A stretch of DNA of 5,395 nucleotides from positions 1 through 5,395 of the forward strand of contig NZ_JZKH01000178.1 in NCBI RefSeq assembly GCF_000961885.1, given 5' to 3'. The notes below the pieces were generated by a model. That model worked only from the letters and a program-made list of their open reading frames with translations. It had not been told where the DNA came from and made no database searches. Positions 1 through 5,395 of this stretch are shown piece after piece (the first letter of the stretch is position 1; every line of letters begins with the position of its first letter). The position numbers and the translations under genes were made by a program. This DNA comes from Streptomyces rubellomurinus (GTDB taxonomy: Bacteria; Actinomycetota; Actinomycetes; Streptomycetales; Streptomycetaceae).

Positions 1-3000
1 CTCGACGAACTCCTCGCCCACTGCGAGCAGTCGGAGATCCGCGCCCGCCGCATCGACGTCGACTACGCCTCGCACTCCCCGCACGTCGAAGCCATCGAGA
101 CCCGCCTCGCCGAAGCCCTCGCCGGGATCACCCCGAAGACCGCCGACGTCCCGTTCTACTCGACCGTCACCGGCGAGTTGATCGACACCACCGAACTGGG
201 CGCCGCCTACTGGTACACCAACCTGCGCCGGACCGTCCGCTTCACGGACGCCGTCCGCACCGCGCTCGCCGCCGGGCACCGGGCCTTCGTCGAGGCCAGC
301 CCGCACCCGGTGCTCACCGCCGCCGTCCAGGACGCCGCCGAGGACGCCGGGCACGAGGACGTCGCCGTGATCGGCACGCTGCGCCGCGGCGAGGGCGGCC
401 CGCGCCGCCTGCTCACCTCGCTCGCCGAGGCCCACGTGCGCGGCGCCGCCGTCCGCTGGCCGGGCCTGCGCCCGGGGGGCGGGCCCGTCGACCTGCCCAC
501 CTACCCGTTCCAGCGCGAGCGGTTCTGGCTCACGCCCGCCGCCACCGGGGACCCGCGCACGGCCGGGCTGGACGCCGCCGACCACCCGCTGCTGGCCGCC
601 GCGCTCGCCCTGCCGGGCGACGAGCTCGTCCTCACCGGCCGTCTCTCCACCGCCGCCCACCCGTGGCTGGCCGACCACGCCGTCTGGGGCACCGTCCTGC
701 TGCCCGGCACCGCGCTGGTCGAACTCGCCCTGCACGCCGGGCGCCGGCTGGACTGCCACCAGCTCGACGAACTCACCCTCCAGGCGCCGCTGTTGCTGCC
801 CGAGGACGGGGCCGTCCGGGTCCAGGTCCGGGTCGGCGCCGCCGACGCCACCGGCCGCCGGCCCGTCACGGTCCACTCCGGCCCCGACAGCCCGAACAGC
901 CCGGACACCGGGCAGGACTGGACGCAGCACGCGAGCGGCGTCCTCGCCGAGGAGGGCGCGGCGGCGCCGGAGGAGGCGCGGCGGCCCTGGGCCGGCGAGC
1001 TCGCCCCGGCCGGGGAGCTGTACCCGCGCCTCGCCGGGGTCGGCTTCGACTACGGGCCGGCCTTCCAGGGCCTGACCGCGCTGGGCCGGACCTCGCCGGA
1101 CCGGACCTCGCCGGGCCGGCACGGCGAGGAGATCCTGGCCGAGGTGACGCTGCCGCAGGACCGGCACGGGGACGGCTTCTCCGTCCACCCCGCCCTGCTG
1201 GACGCCGCCCTGCACGCCTGCCTGCTGGAGGGCGCCGAGCAGGTGCGGCTGCCGTTCGCCTGGTCGGACGTCACCCTGCACCCGGCCGCCGCCACCGCCA
1301 CCGCGCTGCGGGTGCGGCTGACGCCGACCGGGCCGGACACCGTGGCGCTGACCGCCACCGACGAGACCGGCGAGCCGGTCGTCTCGGTCGGCTCGCTGAC
1401 CCTGCGGGCCGTCACCCCCGGGCAGTTCAGCGCGGCCACCGGCCGCTCCGGCGACGGCCTCTACCAGGTGGACTGGGTGCCGCTGGCGCCCGCCGCGCAG
1501 GCCGGGGCCGAGCCCGGCGCCGAGCAGCCGGTGCGGCTGGGCCCCGACGCCGACCTGACCGCCCTGCTCGGCTCCGACGCCCCGGCGCCCGCGACGGTGC
1601 TGGCCCCCTTCCTCCCGGCCGCAGCGGGCCCGGACGCCCCGGCGGCCGCCGTGCATGCCGCCGTGCACGCGGCCACCGCCCGCGCGCTGGCCCTGGTGCA
1701 GGCCTGGCTGGCCGAGGAGCGGTTCGCCTCCTCCCGCCTGGTGCTGCTCACCCGGGGCGCCGTCGCGCTCGACCCGGCGGACGACGTCACCGACCTCGTG
1801 CACGCCCCGCTCTGGGGCCTGCTGCGCTCGGCGCAGTCGGAGAACCCCGGCCGACTGGTGCTGGCCGACGTCGACGAGCACCCCGACTCGGCCCCCGCGC
1901 TGGTCGCCGCCCTGGCCTCGGGCGAGCCCCAACTCGCCGTCCGCGCCGGCCGGGTGAGCGCCGCCCGGCTCGCCGCCGCCGCGCGGCCCGCCGACGCGGG
2001 CGCGAGCGCCTTCGCCGCCGCCGGTGACGGCACCGTCCTGCTGACCGGCGGCACCGGCGGCCTCGGCGCCCTGCTGGCCCGCCACCTGGTCACCGAACAC
2101 GGCGTGCGGCACCTGCTGCTGGTCAGCCGGCGCGGGCCCGCCGCCGAGGGCGCGGCGGAGCTGCGCGCGGACCTGGCCGCGCTCGGCGCCCGGGTCACCG
2201 TCCGGGCCTGCGACGTGACGGACCGCACCGCGCTGGCCGCCGTGCTGGCCGAGGTGCCCGCCGAGCACCCGCTGACCGCCGTGGTGCACACGGCCGGCGT
2301 GCTGGACGACGGCGTGCTGACCGCGCTCACCCCCGAGCGGGTGGCCGCCGTGCTGCGCCCGAAGGTCGACGCGGCCTGGCACCTGCACGAGCTGACCCGG
2401 GAGCTCCCGCTGCGGGCGTTCGTCCTGTTCTCCTCGGCCGCGGGCGTGCTCGGCCAGTCCGGCCAGTCCAGCTACGCGGCGGCCAACGCCTTCCTGGACG
2501 CGCTGGCCCAGCGCCGCCGCGCCGAGGGCCTGGCCGCCACCTCGCTGGCCTGGGGCCTGTGGGCCGAGTCCAGCGGGATGACCAGCCACCTGGACGAGAC
2601 CGACCTGCGCCGGCTGGGCCGCACCGGCCTCGCGCCGATGCCCTCCGAGCAGGGCCTGCTGCTGTTCGACGCCGCGCTGGCCGAGGCCGGGCCGGGCGCC
2701 GGGCGCGCCGTCCTGGTGCCCGCCCGGCTGGACACCGCGACCGTGCGCGGGCTGGCCGAGATCCCGGCGCTGCTGCGCGGCCTGGTCCGCGCCCCGCGCC
2801 GGACCGCGAGCGGCGCCGCCGGCACGGCGACCCTGCGGCAGCGGTTCGCGGACCTGGCGCCGGAGAAGCGCCACCGGGCGGTGCTGGACGTGGTCCGGGC
2901 GCACGTCGCGGCGGTGCTGGGCTACCCGACGCCGAACCGGGTCGACCCCGACCGCGGCTTCCTGGACCTCGGCGTCGACTCGCTCACCGCGCTGGAGCTG

Positions 3001-3360
3001 CGCAACCGGCTCGGCGCCGAGACCGGCGGCCGGCTGCCCGCCACGCTGATCTTCGACCACCCCAGCCCGGCCGCCGTCGCCCGCCACCTGGAGGCCGAGG
3101 CCTTCCCGGCCGAGGACCGGGGCGCCGTCCCGGACGGGCCGGACGGCCTCGACGGGGTCGACGAGGCGGGCTTCCGCCGGGCGCTCGCCGCGATCCCGCT
3201 GGACCGCTTCCAGGAGGCGGGGCTGGTCGGCACCCTGCTCCGGCTCGCCGACACGGCGGCCGAGTCCGCGCTCCCCGAGGAGAGCGGCGAGGAGTCCGGC
3301 AGCGCACTCGACGACATGGACCTGGCCGACCTGGTCCGGGTCGCCCTCGGCGACAGCTGA
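1..3360 (+). CDS. Modular type I polyketide synthase, C-terminal part (AT-DH-KR-ACP-docking domain), 5'-truncated by the window
   Basis: Seen: the reading frame is open from the first base to TGA at 3358-3360 (1119 visible residues; residue 1 = bases 1-3). The TTG at 178 lies inside the AT sequence TVTGELID and is not a start. Domains: AT C-terminal part up to about 400, with YASH at 64-75; post-AT linker ending in [13 protein letters not shown] at 493-531; DH about 583-1420, with HxxxGxxxxP (His226, 676-705), YGPAFQG (1051-1071) and DAALH (Asp401, 1201-1215); KR about 1459-2600, with GGTGGLG (2047-2067), LDD (2302-2310), Lys 2362, Ser 2434, Tyr 2473 and Asn 2485; ACP about 2848-3096, with GVDSL and phosphopantetheine Ser994 (2980-2982); docking helices 3163-3249 and 3307-3354. 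Only about 193 residues separate VDW of the KR structural half from GGTGGLG, so there is no ER. Known: YASH marks methylmalonyl-CoA ATs; LDD without Pro144 (Ser here) marks B1 KRs. Inferred: the module adds a propionate unit, reduces and dehydrates it, leaving an alpha-methyl enoyl chain on the ACP for the next subunit. All catalytic motifs are intact. The KS and the AT active site lie upstream of the window. Confidence 0.97.
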   Translation, partial: LDELLAHCEQSEIRARRIDVDYASHSPHVEAIETRLAEALAGITPKTADVPFYSTVTGELIDTTELGAAYWYTNLRRTVRFTDAVRTALAAGHRAFVEASPHPVLTAAVQDAAEDAGHEDVAVIGTLRRGEGGPRRLLTSLAEAHVRGAAVRWPGLRPGGGPVDLPTYPFQRERFWLTPAATGDPRTAGLDAADHPLLAAALALPGDELVLTGRLSTAAHPWLADHAVWGTVLLPGTALVELALHAGRRLDCHQLDELTLQAPLLLPEDGAVRVQVRVGAADATGRRPVTVHSGPDSPNSPDTGQDWTQHASGVLAEEGAAAPEEARRPWAGELAPAGELYPRLAGVGFDYGPAFQGLTALGRTSPDRTSPGRHGEEILAEVTLPQDRHGDGFSVHPALLDAALHACLLEGAEQVRLPFAWSDVTLHPAAATATALRVRLTPTGPDTVALTATDETGEPVVSVGSLTLRAVTPGQFSAATGRSGDGLYQVDWVPLAPAAQAGAEPGAEQPVRLGPDADLTALLGSDAPAPATVLAPFLPAAAGPDAPAAAVHAAVHAATARALALVQAWLAEERFASSRLVLLTRGAVALDPADDVTDLVHAPLWGLLRSAQSENPGRLVLADVDEHPDSAPALVAALASGEPQLAVRAGRVSAARLAAAARPADAGASAFAAAGDGTVLLTGGTGGLGALLARHLVTEHGVRHLLLVSRRGPAAEGAAELRADLAALGARVTVRACDVTDRTALAAVLAEVPAEHPLTAVVHTAGVLDDGVLTALTPERVAAVLRPKVDAAWHLHELTRELPLRAFVLFSSAAGVLGQSGQSSYAAANAFLDALAQRRRAEGLAATSLAWGLWAESSGMTSHLDETDLRRLGRTGLAPMPSEQGLLLFDAALAEAGPGAGRAVLVPARLDTATVRGLAEIPALLRGLVRAPRRTASGAAGTATLRQRFADLAPEKRHRAVLDVVRAHVAAVLGYPTPNRVDPDRGFLDLGVDSLTALELRNRLGAETGGRLPATLIFDHPSPAAVARHLEAEAFPAEDRGAVPDGPDGLDGVDEAGFRRALAAIPLDRFQEAGLVGTLLRLADTAAESALPEESGEESGSALDDMDLADLVRVALGDS
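1086..1115 (+). repeat. Imperfect 15-bp in-frame tandem duplication inside the DH domain
   Basis: Two adjacent 15-bp units, 1086-1100 and 1101-1115, differ only at their last base (A or G). They are followed by a partial third unit, CCGG, at 1116-1119. In frame they encode [11 protein letters not shown]. They sit directly after the conserved YGPAFQGL motif of the DH, where typical actinomycete DH domains pass within a few residues from an Arg/Trp stretch to the E(V/I)xAEV strand. The duplicated ten residues therefore look like an insertion in a surface loop. Both DH catalytic motifs flank it unbroken, so activity is probably retained. Confidence 0.8.
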
Positions 3361-3422
3361 TGACGACCACCGCCCACCCGATCACCCGTCCCCACGGCTC
3401 GGAGTTCCGGAGTTCTCGATGA
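3360..3422 (+). CDS. Possible 20-codon mini-ORF bridging the two PKS genes (translational-coupling candidate)
   Basis: An ATG at 3360-3362 shares its A with the upstream TGA (3358-3360, TGATG). It opens a 20-codon frame encoding [20 protein letters not shown], which ends in TGA at 3420-3422. That stop overlaps the downstream start (3419-3421) in an ATGA arrangement. A ribosome finishing the first PKS could in principle restart here, read 20 codons and arrive exactly at the second PKS start. I see no Shine-Dalgarno sequence for the mini-ORF in the last codons of the upstream gene, so it would depend on termination-reinitiation. The peptide matches nothing I recognise, and its last codons (AGT, TCT, CGA) are not the G/C-ending type favoured around it, which argues against a selected protein. 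Its start (ATGACGACCACC) resembles the true downstream start (ATGACCACCAGT), so it may instead be a relic or duplicate start. It is uncertain that it is translated. Confidence 0.3.
   Translation: MTTTAHPITRPHGSEFRSSR
3401..3416 (+). promoter_or_regulatory. Ribosome-binding site of the downstream PKS, tandemly duplicated
   Basis: GGAGTTCC (3401-3408) is followed immediately by GGAGTTCT (3409-3416), a tandem 8-bp repeat with one mismatch. The proximal GGAG (3409-3412) lies 6 nt before ATG 3419, a normal Shine-Dalgarno spacing that supports this start. The distal GGAG is 14 nt from the ATG, too far to serve that codon well. No promoter-like or terminator-like sequence is visible between the genes, so the two are probably co-transcribed. 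Confidence 0.7.
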
Positions 3423-5395
3423 CCACCAGTGAAGAAGTCGTCAAGGCGCTGCGAGCCTCCCTCAAGGAGGCCGAGCAGCTGCGGCAGCAGAACCGCCGGC
3501 TGACCGCCGCGGCCTCCGAGCCGATCGCGATCGTCGGCATGGCCTGCCGCTACCCGGGCGGCGTCGCCTCCCCCGAGGACCTGTGGCAGCTGGTGGCGAC
3601 CGGCACCGACGCGATCAGCGCCTTCCCCGAGGACCGCGGCTGGGACGTCGAGGGCCTGTACGACCCGGACCCGGACGCCACCGGCCGGACGTACACCCGG
3701 GCGGGCGGCTTCCTGCACGACGCGCCGCTGTTCGACCCGGACTTCTTCGGCATCAGCCCGCGCGAGGCGGTCGCGATGCACCCCCAGCAGCGGCTGCTGC
3801 TGGAGGCGTCCTGGGAGGCCTTCGAGCGGGCCGGCATCGACCCGTCCTCGATGCGCGGCACCCGCACCGGTGTGTTCGCCGGCGTGATGCACCAGGACTA
3901 CGCCGCCCGGCTGCGCGAGGCCCCCGAGGACCTCGAGGGCTACCTGATGACGGGCAGCCTCGGCAGCGTGGTGTCCGGCCGGGTGGCCTACACGCTGGGC
4001 CTGGAGGGCCCGGCCGTCACGGTGGACACGGCGTGCTCCTCCTCGCTGGTGGCCCTGCACCAGGCCGCGCAGTCGCTGCGCAGCGGCGAGTGCACGCTGG
4101 CCCTGGTCGGCGGTGTGACGGTGATGACCGGGCCGGGCGGCTTCGTCGAGTTCAGCCGCCAGCGTGCGCTGTCCCCGGACGGGCGCTGCCGGGCCTTCGC
4201 CGCGGCGGCGGACGGCACCGGCTGGGCGGAGGGCGTCGGTGTCCTGCTGGTCGAGAAGCTGTCGGACGCGCGGCGCAACGGGCACCGGGTGCTGGCGGTG
4301 GTGCGCGGCTCGGCCGTCAACCAGGACGGCAGCAGCAGCGGCTTCTCCGCGCCCAACGGGCCGGCCCAGCAGCGGGCGATCCGCGAGGCGCTGAAGAACG
4401 CCCGGCTGACGGCCGAGCAGGTCGACGCCGTGGAGGCGCACGGGACGGGCACCAAGCTCGGCGACCCGATCGAGGCGCAGGCCCTGCTGGCCACCTACGG
4501 CAAGCAGCGGGACGCCGAACGGCCGCTGTGGCTGGGCTCGTTGAAGTCCAACATCGGGCACGCGCAGGCGGCGGCCGGGGTCGGCGGCGTCATCAAGATG
4601 GTGATGGCGCTGCGGCACGGGGTGCTGCCGCGCACCCTGCACGTGGACGAGCCGACCCCGCACGTGGACTGGTCGGGCGGCGGGGTGCGGCTGCTGACCG
4701 AGGAGCGGGCCTGGCCGGCGGGCGAGCGCGTCCGGCGGGCCGCCGTGTCCTCGTTCGGGATCAGCGGCACCAACGCGCACGTCATCCTGGAGGAGGCGCC
4801 GCCCGTCGAGGAGCCGGCCGAGGAGGCCGCCGAGGTCGTCGCCCCGCCCACCCCGGTGGTGCCGTGGGTGCTGTCCGCCCGGGACGACGAGGCGCTGCGC
4901 ACGCAGGCCGGGCAGCTGGCCGCGTTCCTGCGCGCCGACCCGGACGCCGACCTGCGGGCGATCGGCCACACCCTGCTCACCGGCCGGGCCTCGCTGGAGC
5001 GGCGCGCCGTCGTGCTCGGGCAGACCCGCGGCGAGCTGCTGACCGGCCTCACCGCGCTCACCGAAGGGGTCGCCGCGCCCGAACTCGTCACCGGCGGCGG
5101 CACGTTCGAGCGCCCGGTGTTCGTCTTCCCGGGCCAGGGCTCGCAGTGGCCCGGCATGGGCGCCGAACTCCTGGACACCTCCGAGGTGTTCGCCGCCTCG
5201 ATCGCCGACTGCGAGGCCGCGCTGGCCCCGCACGTCGACTGGTCGCTCACCGACGTCCTGCGCGGGAACGGCGACCTGGCCCGGGTGGACGTCGTACAGC
5301 CCGCGCTGTTCGCGATGATGGTCTCGCTGGCCGCGGTCTGGAAGTCGCTGGGCGTCGAGCCCGCCGCCGTCATCGGCCACTCCCAGGGCGAGATC
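3419..5395 (+). CDS. Modular type I polyketide synthase, N-terminal part (docking domain-KS-AT start), 3'-truncated by the window
   Basis: Seen: 659 codons open to the window end. ATG 3419 is chosen because GGAG lies 6 nt upstream, no ATG or GTG occurs in frame in the preceding gap, and it yields a standard-length docking helix before the KS. Residues 1-33 are a charged, heptad-like helix ([20 protein letters not shown] and on). The KS spans about 34-459 and starts with [15 protein letters not shown]. Its catalytic triad is Cys206 (DTACSSS, 4034-4036), His341 (EAHGTGT, 4439-4441) and His381 (KSNIGH, 4559-4561), with 135- and 40-residue spacings normal for this family; it closes with [11 protein letters not shown] Glu/Ala-rich stretch and the KS-AT linker follow (about 460-567). 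The AT begins with [11 protein letters not shown] (571-581), has RVDVVQ (622-627) and the GHSQG nucleophile Ser655 (5381-5383). Known: active-site Cys KSs condense chains; RVDVVQ with GHSQG is typical of methylmalonyl-CoA ATs. Inferred: this is the subunit that accepts the chain from the upstream PKS and extends it with methylmalonyl-CoA. The KS is an elongating type, not KSQ. Later domains are not visible. Confidence 0.97.
   Translation, partial: MTTSEEVVKALRASLKEAEQLRQQNRRLTAAASEPIAIVGMACRYPGGVASPEDLWQLVATGTDAISAFPEDRGWDVEGLYDPDPDATGRTYTRAGGFLHDAPLFDPDFFGISPREAVAMHPQQRLLLEASWEAFERAGIDPSSMRGTRTGVFAGVMHQDYAARLREAPEDLEGYLMTGSLGSVVSGRVAYTLGLEGPAVTVDTACSSSLVALHQAAQSLRSGECTLALVGGVTVMTGPGGFVEFSRQRALSPDGRCRAFAAAADGTGWAEGVGVLLVEKLSDARRNGHRVLAVVRGSAVNQDGSSSGFSAPNGPAQQRAIREALKNARLTAEQVDAVEAHGTGTKLGDPIEAQALLATYGKQRDAERPLWLGSLKSNIGHAQAAAGVGGVIKMVMALRHGVLPRTLHVDEPTPHVDWSGGGVRLLTEERAWPAGERVRRAAVSSFGISGTNAHVILEEAPPVEEPAEEAAEVVAPPTPVVPWVLSARDDEALRTQAGQLAAFLRADPDADLRAIGHTLLTGRASLERRAVVLGQTRGELLTGLTALTEGVAAPELVTGGGTFERPVFVFPGQGSQWPGMGAELLDTSEVFAASIADCEAALAPHVDWSLTDVLRGNGDLARVDVVQPALFAMMVSLAAVWKSLGVEPAAVIGHSQGEI

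Noticed and set aside
178..180. TTG at 178 as the start codon of the first PKS
   Set aside because: The frame is open to base 1 and encodes conserved AT sequence, including YASH, before this codon.
663..2027. A 454-codon plus-strand open frame within the DH/KR region
   Set aside because: It is an out-of-frame shadow of the PKS, made mostly of Arg, Gly, Ala and Pro, while the overlapping frame carries all DH and KR motifs.
1459..2046. A possible enoylreductase domain between DH and the KR catalytic half
   Set aside because: The interval is only about 193 residues, the length of the KR structural half alone, and has no ER nucleotide-binding motif.
3340..3354. Hairpin GTCGCC-CTC-GGCGAC just before the first stop codon as a transcription terminator
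   Set aside because: The stem is only 6 bp, lies within coding sequence for the docking tail (VALGD) and has no T-tract; the next gene begins 64 nt later. It is likely a chance product of GC-rich codons.
2559..3359. The in-frame upstream extension of the mini-ORF frame (2559-3422) as one 287-residue protein
   Set aside because: Upstream of 3360 it is an Arg/Gly/Pro-rich shadow of the KR, ACP and docking coding sequence. Only the short part starting at the TGATG overlap is worth considering.
2984..5380. A 798-codon open frame on the minus strand spanning the gene junction
   Set aside because: It lies antisense to the clear ACP, docking, KS and AT sequences. It is low-complexity (Arg, Gly, Pro, Ala, Gln, His rich) with no recognisable domain. 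Long antisense open frames are expected in very GC-rich coding DNA, where stops are rare.

Overview
The window is very GC-rich, with strong G/C preference at third codon positions, and lies inside a modular (cis-AT) type I polyketide synthase locus. Composition, codon use and the docking-domain style point to an actinomycete, most likely Streptomyces, Kitasatospora or a relative. I cannot name the species or the final product from this piece.

Layout: (1) Positions 1-3360 (+) are the 3' part of a PKS gene that begins before the window. Domain order is AT (C-terminal part only), DH, KR, ACP and a C-terminal docking domain, then stop. (2) Positions 3361-3418 are a 58-nt gap holding no terminator. 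It is bridged by a 20-codon mini-ORF (3360-3422) that overlaps the upstream stop and the downstream start, and it carries a duplicated Shine-Dalgarno-like sequence. (3) Positions 3419-5395 (+) are the 5' part of the next PKS gene: N-terminal coiled-coil docking helix, KS, KS-AT linker and the start of an AT. The window ends four residues after the AT active-site serine. This gene runs off the end, so searches that require a stop codon miss it. There is no other gene-free stretch longer than 58 nt.

Function: the two proteins appear to be consecutive subunits of one assembly line. The last module of the first subunit is predicted to load methylmalonyl-CoA (YASH motif). It would reduce the beta-keto group with a B1-type KR (LDD motif, no Pro at position 144) and dehydrate it with a DH whose motifs are intact. 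The expected product is an alpha-methyl, alpha,beta-unsaturated thioester, probably E. The C-terminal docking helices would then deliver the chain to the N-terminal coiled coil and KS of the second subunit. The visible part of that subunit's AT also looks methylmalonyl-type (RVDVVQ, GHSQG). Its reductive domains lie outside the window.

I found no exotic or undescribed system. The core is ordinary modular PKS. The least ordinary points are the stop/start-overlapping mini-ORF at the gene junction, the duplicated ribosome-binding motif beside it, and a small in-frame tandem duplication in the DH domain.
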